The translations under genes and the position numbers were made by a program. From positions 372,001 through 436,000 of the forward strand of contig NZ_JAUZDX010000003.1 in assembly GCF_030704685.1 (NCBI RefSeq): a DNA stretch of 64,000 nucleotides, in the 5' to 3' direction. The notes beneath the pieces were generated by a model that saw only the letters and a list, made by a program, of their open reading frames with translations, made no database searches and was not told the origin of the DNA. Below are positions 28,099 through 36,628 of the stretch, piece by piece (position 1 is the first letter of the stretch; every line of letters begins with the position of its first letter). This DNA comes from Acidovorax sp. A1169. Lineage in GTDB: Bacteria > Pseudomonadota > Gammaproteobacteria > Burkholderiales > Burkholderiaceae_C.

Positions 28099-28741
28099 TC
28101 AGGGCCAGCGCGTGGCCCTCGTCGATCTTGCTGCGCAGGCGGCGCACGTAGACGTCGACCACGTTGGTCAGCGGATCTTCGTTGGTGCCCCAGACGTTGG
28201 AGAGGATGCGTTCGCGGCTGTACACGCGGCCCGGCGCGCTCATCAGCAGTTCCAGAAAGGCCAGCTCGCGGGCGGTGAGCGCGATGGGCTGGCCGGCGCG
28301 GCTGGCCTGCATGCGCTCCAGGTCCAGCACCAGGTCGGCCACCTGCAGGGTGCTGGCGCGCGGGCGCTGCTCGCGGCCCCGGCGCAGCAGGGCCTCGATG
28401 CGGGCCAGCAGTTCTTCGAAGGCAAAGGGCTTGGTGAGGTAGTCGTCCGCACCCAGGCGCAGGCCGTTGACCTTGTCTTCGGTGTTGCTCAGCGCGCTGA
28501 GCATCAGCATGGGCATGTGGCGGCCTTCGGCGCGCAGGGTCTGGCACAGCTCCAGCCCGCTCAGGCCGGGCAGCATCAGGTCCAGCAGCAACAGCACGCC
28601 GGGCTCGGCGCTGCGCGCCAGGGCCAGGCCTTCGGGCCCGGTGCGGGCCAGCTCCACGCGGTAGCCCTCGGCCTTGAGGCCGCGCACCAGAAAGTCGGCC
28701 ACGCGCGCATCGTCTTCCACCACCAGGATCTGGTTATTCAT
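28049..28741 (-). CDS. OmpR-family response regulator
   Basis: A 230-residue two-component regulator. The receiver domain (1-120) has the acidic pair in VVEDDARV, the phospho-Asp in LLLLDLMLPGLSG and the Lys in YLTKPFAF. The winged-helix DNA-binding domain (about 130-228) ends with VDVYVRRLRSKID and IKTVRGFGYRLD, typical of the OmpR/PhoB class. Its ATG overlaps the TGA of the upstream kinase gene by four bases, so the two form a cognate pair. The third member of the operon is the secreted NTF2-like protein at 30566-31129, a possible target or signal partner. Confidence 0.95.
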   Translation of the reverse strand: MNNQILVVEDDARVADFLVRGLKAEGYRVELARTGPEGLALARSAEPGVLLLLDLMLPGLSGLELCQTLRAEGRHMPMLMLSALSNTEDKVNGLRLGADDYLTKPFAFEELLARIEALLRRGREQRPRASTLQVADLVLDLERMQASRAGQPIALTARELAFLELLMSAPGRVYSRERILSNVWGTNEDPLTNVVDVYVRRLRSKIDEGHALALIKTVRGFGYRLDATAD

Positions 28742-30456
28742 GCCAGCACCCTCGGCTGCATGCCTGCGGCCTGCGCGGCGCCGGGTGGTGAGGCCGCCAC
28801 CAACGGCAGCACGATGCGCACCACCGTACCCTGCTGCGGCACGCTGGCAATATCGACGCGGCCCTGGTGCGCCTGCACGATGGCCTGGGCGATGGACAGG
28901 CCGATGCCCGTGCCGTCGGCCCGGTGGGCGCGCGCCCGGCGCCCGCGCACAAAGCGCTCGAACACGCGGGGCAGTTCGTCCGCATCGATACCAATGCCCT
29001 CGTCGCGCACCACTACCGCGACCTGAACCGCCCCACTCACCCCACTCACCCCACTCGCCCCGGCCATGCCCTGCAGGCCGATGCGCACGGTGGTGCCGCG
29101 CGCCGAATAGCGCACCGCGTTGTCGAGCACGATCACCAGCGCCTGGCGCAGGCGGTCGGCGTCGGCCAGCACGGTGACCAGGCCGGTGGGCAGTGCGCCG
29201 CTGCCATCGCACCCCTCTTCGGGGTCGTCCAGCATTTGCACCTGCACGCCCTGTTCAGCGCCCAGGGCGGCGCCCTGCTCTGCGGCGTCGCCCAACAAGG
29301 CGCGCAGGTCCACCGGGGCCGGGTGCATCACCAACTGGTCGGCCTCGGCCTTGGCGATGAGCAGCAGGTCGTGGATCACGCGGGTGAGCTGGTCCACCCC
29401 GCCCACGATGCGTGCCAGGGTCTGGCGGTATTCGTCGGCCGGTTTGTCGCCGCCGCGCAGCGCGATCTCGGCCTCGCCGCGGATAGAGGTAGCGGGGGTG
29501 CGCAGCTCGTGGCCCAGGTCGGCAAACAGCTGGCGGCGGCGCTGGTCCAGGCGCTGCAAGGTGTCGTGCGCGGCGCTCAGCTCCTGGGTGCGGGCCTGCA
29601 CGGCGTCTTCGAGCCCGCGGCGCGCGGCGTCGGCGCGCGCGCGGTGCTGCTGCAGCTCGGCCGCCATGGCGTTGAAGTGCTGGGCCACGCGGTCGAACTC
29701 GTCGTTGGAGCCGGTGGCCACGCGGTGGTCCAGCGCGCCGGCCTGCAGGGCCTGCGTGCCTTCGAGCAGCCGGTCCAGCGGGCGCTGCAGGCGCCCCTTG
29801 AGGTGCAGCGCCAGCACCACGGCCACCACCAGCGTGATGAGGGCCATGCCGATGGCCTGCGCACGCAGCACATCGAGCCCGCGCTCGGTGGCGGCACGCG
29901 CCACCGGCACGGCCGCGCGCTGGTGCGCGATGGCGCCGTTGATCAGCTCGCGCAGGTCGCGCCCGCGCGCCATGTCGAACACCTGGGTGAGCTCGCCCCA
30001 CAGGGCGGGAAAGTCGGCGCCCTGCTCCAGCGGCACCAGTTGCGCCAGCCGCGCCTCCACCGCCTGGATGTTGTCGCGCAGCAGCTCGGTCACGCCCACG
30101 AGCTGGGGCACTTCGGCGGGCATGCTGACGCCCTCGCGGCGCACCAGCTCGGTCCACAGCGCCAGGTCGCGCCGCACCAGGTCGTCGAGGTTGGCGGCGC
30201 TGGCAACCATGCAGGCCACCAGGCGCTCGCGCTGCTCGGGCTGGGCATCGGTGTTCATCAGGCGCTGCATGGCCCACACGCGCAGGCGCTGCTTGTTGGC
30301 AGACAGGTCCAGCAGCTCGGCCTGGATGTCGCTGGCCAGCCGGCTGTGCTGGGCGTAGTCATTGACGCGGTTGGCGCCCCAGTACACAAAGGCGGCCTGG
30401 ATGCAGACCAGGGCCACCAGGGCGGCAAAGGCCAGGGAGAGTCGTGCGCGGTACAT
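28738..30456 (-). CDS. Sensor histidine kinase (HAMP type)
   Basis: A 572-residue membrane kinase. Helix 1 is at about 7-28 and helix 2 at about 190-212; between them is a 160-residue periplasmic sensor domain, largely helical. A HAMP linker (RLLEGTQALQAGALDHRV) follows, then HisKA with the phospho-His in DLGHELRTPATS and the ATPase domain with VLDNAVRYSARG, DEGIGIDADE and GTGIGLSIAQA. The start MYRARLSLAFAAL at 30456 is chosen because it begins the signal-anchor helix; upstream codons are the hairpin region. A Ser/Gly-Val repeat (GASGVSGVSG) sits inside the ATPase domain. It partners the overlapping OmpR-type regulator. Confidence 0.93.
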   Translation of the reverse strand: MYRARLSLAFAALVALVCIQAAFVYWGANRVNDYAQHSRLASDIQAELLDLSANKQRLRVWAMQRLMNTDAQPEQRERLVACMVASAANLDDLVRRDLALWTELVRREGVSMPAEVPQLVGVTELLRDNIQAVEARLAQLVPLEQGADFPALWGELTQVFDMARGRDLRELINGAIAHQRAAVPVARAATERGLDVLRAQAIGMALITLVVAVVLALHLKGRLQRPLDRLLEGTQALQAGALDHRVATGSNDEFDRVAQHFNAMAAELQQHRARADAARRGLEDAVQARTQELSAAHDTLQRLDQRRRQLFADLGHELRTPATSIRGEAEIALRGGDKPADEYRQTLARIVGGVDQLTRVIHDLLLIAKAEADQLVMHPAPVDLRALLGDAAEQGAALGAEQGVQVQMLDDPEEGCDGSGALPTGLVTVLADADRLRQALVIVLDNAVRYSARGTTVRIGLQGMAGASGVSGVSGAVQVAVVVRDEGIGIDADELPRVFERFVRGRRARAHRADGTGIGLSIAQAIVQAHQGRVDIASVPQQGTVVRIVLPLVAASPPGAAQAAGMQPRVLA

Positions 30457-30494
30457 GGGGGCGAAAGGCCTGGTCGGGAGGCTCGGATTATGAA

Positions 30495-30529
30495 GCCTGG
30501 CAGGCGCGCCGGCGGTGCGCCTGCCAGGC
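30495..30529. repeat. Perfect 13-bp inverted repeat inside operon
   Basis: GCCTGGCAGGCGC at 30495-30507 and its exact complement at 30517-30529, with a 9-base loop. In RNA this is a very stable hairpin between the stop of the secreted protein gene and the kinase start. It lacks a T run on either strand, so it is more likely an mRNA processing, 3'-end protection or attenuation signal than a full terminator. Confidence 0.6.
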
Positions 30530-30565
30530 CGGGCGCGGGGCGCGGGTACCTGGCCCCGCCACCCA

Positions 30566-31129
30566 TCAATTGCCGGTGAACGGCAGCGACGAGTGGTGCA
30601 CCACGATGCGCAGCTTGCCCGCGTCATCCTTGACGAAGGCCCAGGTCTTGTCGACCGTGGTCACCTTGCCGGCCTTGTCGGTGAACATCACGTTGCCCAT
30701 GGTGTTGGCCGAGTCACCGGCGATGAACACGGCGGCATTGGCAATCTCGCATTGGGTCCAGCCCTTGAGGGCAAAACCCGTGTCCTTGGGGTAGGCGGGG
30801 TTGCCGCCCACGAAATAGGCCAGCGCGCCCTCGCGGGTGGTGCGGAAGGTCTGGGGCGTGGTGGTCAGGGTCGGCTTGAACAGCACGGCGCCCATCTGGT
30901 AGCCGTAGGCGGCGTCGATCACCTTCTCGGCCAGCGCCTTGGCCGCCACCGGGCCGCTGGCGGTGTTGGTGGTGCTGATGTCGACCAGCGCCTTGCACCA
31001 GGCCTGCTGGGCCGCCAGCACCTCGCCTTCAGAGATGGCGTGGTTGACGACCGGGCCCTTGGCGGCGGCAGGCAAAACAGCTGCGCCCACCAGGAGGCTG
31101 GCGACGGCGATACAGATGGATGTTTTCAT
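30566..31129 (-). CDS. Secreted NTF2-like (SnoaL/CaMKII-association type) protein
   Basis: A 187-residue protein with a Sec signal (MKTSICIAVASLLVGAAVLP, cleavage near AAA). The mature part has the NTF2 fold pattern of secreted SnoaL-like proteins: the first helix EVLAAQQAWCKALVDIST, the loop KPTLTTTPQTFRTTREGALAYF, and the final strands KTWAFVKDDAGKLRIVVHHSSLPF. The HHSSLPF ending is typical of the CaMKII-association-domain group; relatives are often annotated as EcaC/SgcJ-like proteins. It is the first gene ahead of a histidine kinase and its regulator, separated by a 13-bp hairpin, which would let it be made in larger amount. A role in sensing is inferred. Confidence 0.78.
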   Translation of the reverse strand: MKTSICIAVASLLVGAAVLPAAAKGPVVNHAISEGEVLAAQQAWCKALVDISTTNTASGPVAAKALAEKVIDAAYGYQMGAVLFKPTLTTTPQTFRTTREGALAYFVGGNPAYPKDTGFALKGWTQCEIANAAVFIAGDSANTMGNVMFTDKAGKVTTVDKTWAFVKDDAGKLRIVVHHSSLPFTGN

Positions 31130-31317
31130 GGTTTTCTCTGGTTGAAATGGTTGGTCCCCCCAGCTGCCGGGTGGCTGCCTGGGAGACCTACAGTTCACCA
31201 AAGCGGTATGGACGCGGCCTGAATGCCAGATGACAAGGGCATGAGCAGAAGATGAACGCGGGATGAACGGCGCGGGCGGAATGGGGCCGCCGTCCGCCTC
31301 CCCGGTGACGACTGGCC

Positions 31318-32406
31318 TTACGCCTGCTGCACCCGGTTGCGCCCCGCCTGCTTGGCCGCGTACAGCGCGGCATCTGCGCGCCCGTAGATGCGTTCGGCAT
31401 CTTCGCCATCCACCAGCGTGGCAACGCCCACGCTGATGGTCACGGGCATCTCGTCCCATGGGCCGTTTTCCACGGCCTGGCGCATGCGCTCGCCGACTTC
31501 GCGGGCACCGGCCTCGCCAGTGCTGGGCAGGATGACGGCGAACTCTTCACCGCCCACGCGGGCCACCACGTCCACCGTGCGGGCGCAGGCCTTCAGGTGG
31601 CCGGCAATGGCCTGCAGCACGCGATCGCCGCCATCATGACCCAGGGTGTCGTTGACGCGCTTGAAGTGGTCCACGTCGAGCATGAGCAGGCTCAGCGGCG
31701 TGCCGCGGCGCTGCACGACGGCCAGCTCCTGTGCCATGTGGCTGTCGAAGGCGCGGCGGTTGCGCAGGCCGGTCAGGGGGTCGGTGATGGCGAGCTCTTC
31801 GAGCTTCATGTTCAGCTCGTCCACGCGCTGGATCTGCTCCACCAGCTGCTGGTTGACGGCATCGGCGTGCTGCAGGGCCATGCGCAGGCGGATCTCGCGC
31901 AGGGCGGAGTGGGCGAACTCGGTGAGCACGTCGATATCCTGCTCGGTCCAGTGCTTGGGCACAAAGTCGATGGCGCAAAAGGTGCCCAGGGTGTCGCCCT
32001 CTTCCGTGAGCAGCGGCACGCCGGCATAGGCGCGCACGCCCATGGCCTTGACGCTGGGCACGTCACGAAACACAGGCAGCAGCGTGGCGTCTTCGATCAC
32101 CAGGGGCACCTTGGTCACGGCCACGTAGTGGCAGAAGGTGCGGCCCATGCGCACGCGGCTGCTGCCGGGTGCCTCTGCAACGGGGCTGACAAGGCTCTTG
32201 TGGTAATCGCGCCCCTGGTCCAGCAGCGAGACAAAGACCACCGGCGCCCCCGTGAGCCGAGAGGCCAGGCGGGTGAGGCGGTCGAAGTTCTCTTCGGGCG
32301 GGCTGTCGAGCAGGCCCGTGCGCTGCACGGCGGCCAGGCGCCGGGGGTCGGCCAGCGCGGTGAGGATGCTCACGTCATCCGGCGGAGGGGAAAGCGCAAG
32401 GTCCAT
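31318..32406 (-). CDS. Diguanylate cyclase with GAF sensor domain
   Basis: A 362-residue cytoplasmic enzyme that makes cyclic di-GMP from GTP. A GAF domain covers about 30-180 (LTGAPVVFVSLLDQGRDY, RTFCHYVAV, AGVPLLTEEGDTLGTFCAID). A short coiled coil (about 175-210) leads to the GGDEF domain at about 210-360 with the active variant RVGGEEFAVILP and the usual DVDHFKRVNDTLGHDGGD. No autoinhibitory RxxD motif was found immediately before the active site in this reading. It stands alone and is the third c-di-GMP enzyme in the window. Confidence 0.94.
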   Translation of the reverse strand: MDLALSPPPDDVSILTALADPRRLAAVQRTGLLDSPPEENFDRLTRLASRLTGAPVVFVSLLDQGRDYHKSLVSPVAEAPGSSRVRMGRTFCHYVAVTKVPLVIEDATLLPVFRDVPSVKAMGVRAYAGVPLLTEEGDTLGTFCAIDFVPKHWTEQDIDVLTEFAHSALREIRLRMALQHADAVNQQLVEQIQRVDELNMKLEELAITDPLTGLRNRRAFDSHMAQELAVVQRRGTPLSLLMLDVDHFKRVNDTLGHDGGDRVLQAIAGHLKACARTVDVVARVGGEEFAVILPSTGEAGAREVGERMRQAVENGPWDEMPVTISVGVATLVDGEDAERIYGRADAALYAAKQAGRNRVQQA

Positions 32407-32522
32407 GGCGTGTTGGCTGGCGGTGGAGGGTACCGGATTATTGGCGAGTGCCGTGCGCAGTCACGTCGGACATACCCTCTTACCCTGAACCCCCGATACG
32501 GCCCGGGAAGCCTGTGCGGGCA

Positions 32523-32810
32523 TCAGTTGCACCTGCATACCTTTCGGTACTGGCCTCTGGCGGACATGGGGTAATCCTTGTCATCCTGCATAACGCCGGC
32601 CCGGGGCAGGCAGCGCTGACGGCATTGCGCGGCTTCGCTGCTGCTCTGCGGAGGCACAAAGAGGCTTGCAAATGCAATGAGCAGCGCAAATGAGCCGATG
32701 ACCCCAGAGAAAACAATCGCAACCAGCCAGCCGGGCGGGATGCGCTGGGTGAGTTCCAGCAGAAAGGAGCTCTTGCGAGGGCTTCTATTGCGTCGCGGAA
32801 TTTTCACCAC
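32523..32810 (-). CDS. Small single-pass membrane protein
   Basis: A 95-residue protein with a very basic N-terminus (MVKIPRRNRSPRKSS), one hydrophobic helix at about 28-52 (WLVAIVFSGVIGSFALLIAF), and a Cys-containing tail with QCRQRC and VCRC pairs that would lie outside if the positive-inside rule holds. The two CxxxC/CxC pairs suggest a disulfide or metal site. It ends close to the stop of neighbouring genes and starts six bases before the end of the gene upstream. No family recognised. Confidence 0.55.
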   Translation of the reverse strand: MVKIPRRNRSPRKSSFLLELTQRIPPGWLVAIVFSGVIGSFALLIAFASLFVPPQSSSEAAQCRQRCLPRAGVMQDDKDYPMSARGQYRKVCRCN

Positions 32811-32816
32811 CGTTGG

Positions 32817-33287
32817 CTACTCCACTCGGTCATACACAGCAGCAGCAATGCCCAGGAAACGGGGCCCGGCCAGGGTCGATGCTTCCAGCGAGCCGCCATT
32901 GTTGAGCGCATTGTTGACCGTGTTGAGCAAGGCACTGCGGTCGGTAACGGTCTGGAACTTCAGGCGCGGGCCGGTGTGGAACATCTGCTGCGCAGCCAGC
33001 ACGGCGGCGATGAAGATGGGCTCGCACTGGAAGGGAAACTCCACCCAGTCGCCCGCTGTGTTCTGCACCGAGAATGCGGTGGGCAGTTGCATGCTCTGAG
33101 CGCTCTCGATGTGCGATACCAGCACCAGGCCAAAGCCTTCGGGCACCACGTCGATGAGCCGGCGCGCCAGCATGGCGTCGCCATCCGACAGGGCCAGCAC
33201 TGCGGCTTCTATCTCAGCCACGGAAAGTTCGGGATTGCCCAGGTGGTCGATGGTGGACGCGACCAAAGCCCCAATGCGTTCATCCAT
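32817..33287 (-). CDS. Hypothetical cytoplasmic protein
   Basis: A 156-residue soluble, mostly helical protein that I do not recognise. It starts MDERIGALVASTIDHLGNPE at 33287, where its ATG shares one base with the TGA of the upstream secreted-protein gene (TGATG), showing translational coupling. Segments such as AAVLALSDGDAMLARRLIDVVPE and FIAAVLAAQQMFHTGP look like amphipathic helices. No signal peptide, metal motif or catalytic pattern is seen. Confidence 0.65.
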   Translation of the reverse strand: MDERIGALVASTIDHLGNPELSVAEIEAAVLALSDGDAMLARRLIDVVPEGFGLVLVSHIESAQSMQLPTAFSVQNTAGDWVEFPFQCEPIFIAAVLAAQQMFHTGPRLKFQTVTDRSALLNTVNNALNNGGSLEASTLAGPRFLGIAAAVYDRVE

Positions 33288-33643
33288 CACTGCTGGCGCG
33301 GCCGGATGGCCACCAGCACGTTCTCGCCCTCGACCCGCTCGGAGCGGAACTCCACGCGCGTGCCGGGCTGTAGGCCCTTGAGCAGAGCCGCATCGCGCAC
33401 ACGGAAGGTGATGGTGGAAAACGGAATCTTGACGCCCGGCGCCACCTTGATGTGCGCAAAGGTGTCGCGGCTGCCCGGCTCCTGCGAGACGGCGCGGAAC
33501 TCGCCATGGGTGTAGACGGTGGCAGGGTCGGCGGCAGCGGTCGTTGCCGCAGCCTGGGCCGACGCCGCACCCGCAAGGCAGCACAGCAGCAGCGCCGCGG
33601 TGGCGGCCAGGGAGCGGAGCGTGGGCAGGGGTGTGGCAGTCAT
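33287..33643 (-). CDS. Periplasmic CusF-like protein lacking metal-ligand methionines
   Basis: A 118-residue secreted protein. The signal peptide has a long hydrophobic core (about 12-28, ending AGAASAQA). The mature 80 residues fit the CusF/OB-fold pattern: VYTHGEFRAVS, a central strand ITFRVRDAALLKGLQPGTRVEF, and a final strand. In true CusF the strand reads M-x-M-x-F and binds Cu(I) with a His and Trp; here it reads TITF, so the methionines are absent and copper binding is doubtful. The start MTATPLPT at 33643 begins the signal. It is coupled to the next gene by TGATG. Confidence 0.65.
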   Translation of the reverse strand: MTATPLPTLRSLAATAALLLCCLAGAASAQAAATTAAADPATVYTHGEFRAVSQEPGSRDTFAHIKVAPGVKIPFSTITFRVRDAALLKGLQPGTRVEFRSERVEGENVLVAIRPRQQ

Positions 33644-33695
33644 GCGAAAAAGCATACCGCACACCGCCAGCAAACACCAAGCGGGCAATGCCCGC

Positions 33696-34031
33696 TCAAC
33701 GGCACAGGGTCAGATCGTCCGATGCCGCCAGCTCGGTGACCTTGGCAATGGCGCCGTACTTGCCGGCGGGGCCGGCCTGTTCGTGCTTGCGTACAGAAGC
33801 CTTGACCCGAACGGGTGCCACCCACAAGGGGGCATCGCCCTGCAGCGCCTTGATCTGCTCCATGACCTCGCGGTTGACCTCGACAAAATAGATCTGGTCC
33901 GGGGCCGTGCGCAGGTCGAACCGGCCGGGCCCTACCGCAATGCAGCCCGACAAGGTGTCGGCCGCCATGGTGCAGCCGCTGCTGGCCACGGCCGCAAGGA
34001 TCGCGGCGGAAATGCGCTGGATGAGGTTCAT
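33696..34031 (-). CDS. Small lipoprotein/secreted protein
   Basis: A 111-residue protein with a signal of lipoprotein type: MNLIQRISAAILAAVASSGC, where the Cys at 20 would be the lipidated residue. The mature part carries a second and third Cys (SGCIAVG and the final LTLCR) that may form a disulfide. Strands such as RFDLRTAPDQIYFVEVN suggest a small beta-rich fold. It is 52 bases upstream of the CusF-like gene in the same direction and may share its transcript. No family recognised. Confidence 0.6.
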   Translation of the reverse strand: MNLIQRISAAILAAVASSGCTMAADTLSGCIAVGPGRFDLRTAPDQIYFVEVNREVMEQIKALQGDAPLWVAPVRVKASVRKHEQAGPAGKYGAIAKVTELAASDDLTLCR

Positions 34032-34095
34032 GCAATGCGGTGAAAGGGTGACACGCTAACAGACTCATTGCCCGGCAGGAGGTTCCCCCGGCCTG

Positions 34096-35556
34096 TCAGT
34101 CCCCGTGGCGCGAAGACGCCCGCGCCACCAACGCAATGCACATCGCCCCCACCACCAGCGCAGCCGCCGCGCCGAAGGTGGCCTGCATGCCCCGCAGCAC
34201 CTCGCCGGGCATCGCTGCGGCTGTCCCTTGCCCGCCTACACCCCAGACAAACACGGCACCCATGGCCGATGCACCGGTGACCAGGCCCAGGTTGCGCGAC
34301 AGGTTGAGCAGGCCCGAGGTGACGCCGCGCTGCTGCGGCTGCAGCGCCGTGGCCGCCATCACCGCCGTGTTGTTGGCAGCCTGGAACAGCGCGTAGCCAG
34401 CGGTGATGACGGCCAGCGCTGCCACATAGCCGAGCACGCCCGAAGCCGGCCACACCGCCGGCAGCAGCGCCAGCGCAGCCGAGCCTGCCGCCATGGCGAT
34501 GAGCCCAGCCACGGTGGTGCGCTGGGTTCCCAGGCGGTCCACCAGGCGGCCGGCGGGCACGCCGGCCAGGGCCGACACCAGCGGCCCGCACGACATGGCC
34601 AGCCCCACCTGGGCAGCGCCCAGCCCCAACGCCCCAGACAGGTAGAACGGGCCCACCACCAGCGTGGCCATGACCACCGTGGTGACCAGCGTCCCCATGG
34701 CAAAGCCGGCGCCCAGCGCCGGGCCCTTGAACAGCGCCAGGGGCACCAGCGGCGCGGCGCCGCCTGCGCGGCCCCCTGCCCGGTGCTCCACCCCCACGAA
34801 CAGGGCAAGGCCCGCACCGGCGCCTACCAGCAAAGCTGTGTTCAGCGCACCCCAATGGCCGCGCCCCAGCGTCATGGCCAGCGCATAGGCGGCCAGTGTG
34901 GCCGCGAGCAGCACGGTGCCGGCGATGTCGAAGCGCGGGCGCTGCGTGGCGGCCCGCTCGCGGTCCGCCGGCAGGCAGCGGTGTGCCAGCCACAGCGCAG
35001 CCCCGCCCAGCGGCAGGTTGATGAAGAACAGCGCCGGCCAGCTCCAGCCCGCGATCAGCGCCCCGCCCAGCGTGGGCCCCAGCGCCGTGCCCACGGCCGA
35101 CATCGTGCCCAGCAGGCCCATGGCGCTGCCGGTGCGCGCCTTGGGCACCGCGTCGGCCACCAGGGCCATGGCCAGCGCCATCATCACGGCGGCGCCCAGG
35201 CCTTGCACGGCGCGCGCGGCGATCAGCAGCCAGAGCGATGGCGCCAGGCCGCACAGCAGCGATGCCCCGGTGAACAAGGCAATGCCCGCCAGCAGCAAGC
35301 GCCTGCGGCCCAGCAGGTCGCCCAGGCGCCCCACGCTGACCACCACCGTGGTGATGGCCAGCAGGTAGGCCAGCACCACCCACTGCACCTGCTGAAAGCT
35401 GGCGCCAAAGGCCTGCGCCAGCGTGGGCAGGCCCACATTGGCGATGCTGGTGCCCAGCGAGGACAGCAGCATCGCCAGCGACAGGCTGGCCAGCACACCG
35501 CGCGGTGCGGCGGGGGACGGGGTGCTAGGGGGAGTGGTAGGGGCGGTTTGGGTCAT
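34096..35556 (-). CDS. MFS drug exporter, DHA2 family (14 helices)
   Basis: A 486-residue inner-membrane proton antiporter. About fourteen hydrophobic helices are seen. Family marks include the N-terminal TSIANVGLPTLAQAF, motif A GRLGDLLGRRRLLLAG between helices 2 and 3, RAVQGLGAAVMMA, and motif C ALGPTLGGALIAGW in helix 5, which identifies a drug/H+ antiporter. A Pro/Thr-rich leader precedes helix 1. It is divergent from a LysR gene and probably controlled by it. Substrate cannot be told; export of aromatic or cationic drugs is usual for the family. Confidence 0.92.
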   Translation of the reverse strand: MTQTAPTTPPSTPSPAAPRGVLASLSLAMLLSSLGTSIANVGLPTLAQAFGASFQQVQWVVLAYLLAITTVVVSVGRLGDLLGRRRLLLAGIALFTGASLLCGLAPSLWLLIAARAVQGLGAAVMMALAMALVADAVPKARTGSAMGLLGTMSAVGTALGPTLGGALIAGWSWPALFFINLPLGGAALWLAHRCLPADRERAATQRPRFDIAGTVLLAATLAAYALAMTLGRGHWGALNTALLVGAGAGLALFVGVEHRAGGRAGGAAPLVPLALFKGPALGAGFAMGTLVTTVVMATLVVGPFYLSGALGLGAAQVGLAMSCGPLVSALAGVPAGRLVDRLGTQRTTVAGLIAMAAGSAALALLPAVWPASGVLGYVAALAVITAGYALFQAANNTAVMAATALQPQQRGVTSGLLNLSRNLGLVTGASAMGAVFVWGVGGQGTAAAMPGEVLRGMQATFGAAAALVVGAMCIALVARASSRHGD

Positions 35557-35653
35557 GGTGCGGCGGCAGGATTCAGAGGGATGTACCGAGCGTAGGCGCC
35601 CATCGGAGATAGCGGAAGGCGCAGCATTTGCATTCGATCAGTGCACCGGACGC

Positions 35654-35669
35654 CATGCCATCTGGTATG
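35654..35669. promoter_or_regulatory. Inverted repeat before LysR gene
   Basis: CATGCCA at 35654-35660 and TGGTATG at 35663-35669 form an inverted repeat with one mismatch and a 2-base spacer, nine bases before the GTG start of the LysR gene. It is a candidate autorepression site controlling both the regulator and the divergent exporter. Confidence 0.35.
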
Positions 35670-35677
35670 TTCGGTGC

Positions 35678-36568
35678 GTGCCCCGCCCCGACCTGAACCT
35701 GCTCGTCACCCTGGATGTGCTGCTGACCGAAGGCAATGTGGCGCGCGCCGCCAGGCGCCTGCACCTGAGCCCCTCGGCCATGAGCCGGGCGCTGGCGCGC
35801 CTGCGCGAGACCACGGGCGACCCACTGCTGGTGCGCGCCGGGCGCGGCCTGGTGCCCACGCCCCGCGCGCTGGAGCTGCGCGAGCGCGTGGGCCAGCTGG
35901 TGCACGACACCGAGGCCGTGCTGCGCCCGGCCCAGGCCCCCGACCTGGCGCAGCTCACGCGCACCTTCACCCTGCGCACCAGCGATGGCTTTGCCGAGAC
36001 CTTCGGCCCCGCGCTGATCGCCCGCGTGGCGGCCGAGGCGCCGGGCGTGCGCCTGCGCTTTGTGCAAAAGCCCGACAAGGACAGCACCCCGCTGCGCGAT
36101 GGAGAGGTGGACCTGGAAACGGGCGTGCTCGGCCCCGCCATGGGCCCCGAGGTGCGGGTGCAGGCACTGCTGCGCGACCGCTTCGTGGGCGTGGTGCGCG
36201 CGGGGCACCCGCTGAGCAAAGGCAAGGTGACGACAAAGCGCTACGTGGCCGCCCGGCACATCGCCGTGTCACGCCGCGGACTGGAGCAAGGGCCCATCGA
36301 GCAGGTGATGGGCCCGCTGGGCCTGGTGCGCGATATCGCCACCATCGTGAGCGGCTTTGCCACCGCGCTGGCGCTGGCCCGCGCCACGGATTTGATCGCC
36401 ACCGTGCCCGAGCGCCACACCGCCGGCCTGCGCGCGGGCCTGCACAGCTTTGCCCTGCCTGTGCCGGTGCCCGAGATCACCGTGTCACTGCTGTGGCACC
36501 CGCGCCTGCATGCCGACCCGGCGCACCGCTGGCTGCGGGGGCTGGTCCTAGAGGTCTGCGCAGCGTAA
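35678..36568 (+). CDS. LysR family transcriptional regulator
   Basis: A 296-residue LysR protein of the NodD/NahR-like branch. The GTG at 35678 is chosen because it gives the usual start PRPDLNLLVTLDVLL; the frame upstream is open but not protein-like. Helix-turn-helix: NVARAARRLHLSPSAMSRAL, then LVRAGRGLVPTPRAL. The effector domain spans about 90-290. It is divergent from the DHA2 exporter with a 121-base gap and is the likely regulator of that gene. Inducer unknown. Confidence 0.9.
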   Translation: MPRPDLNLLVTLDVLLTEGNVARAARRLHLSPSAMSRALARLRETTGDPLLVRAGRGLVPTPRALELRERVGQLVHDTEAVLRPAQAPDLAQLTRTFTLRTSDGFAETFGPALIARVAAEAPGVRLRFVQKPDKDSTPLRDGEVDLETGVLGPAMGPEVRVQALLRDRFVGVVRAGHPLSKGKVTTKRYVAARHIAVSRRGLEQGPIEQVMGPLGLVRDIATIVSGFATALALARATDLIATVPERHTAGLRAGLHSFALPVPVPEITVSLLWHPRLHADPAHRWLRGLVLEVCAA

Positions 36569-36628
36569 AGCTACGGCGCTGCTGCGCAGCTCAAGGGCCG
36601 TTGCAACGCGGGCATTCCCCGCTGCAGC

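Noticed and set aside
30566-31459. Longer 297-codon form of the secreted NTF2-like protein
   Set aside because: The signal peptide begins at 31129; upstream codons overlap the GGDEF gene's end and are not protein-like.
34105-35595. 496-codon plus-strand open frame
   Set aside because: Shadow of the DHA2 exporter; extreme Gln/Arg/His content.
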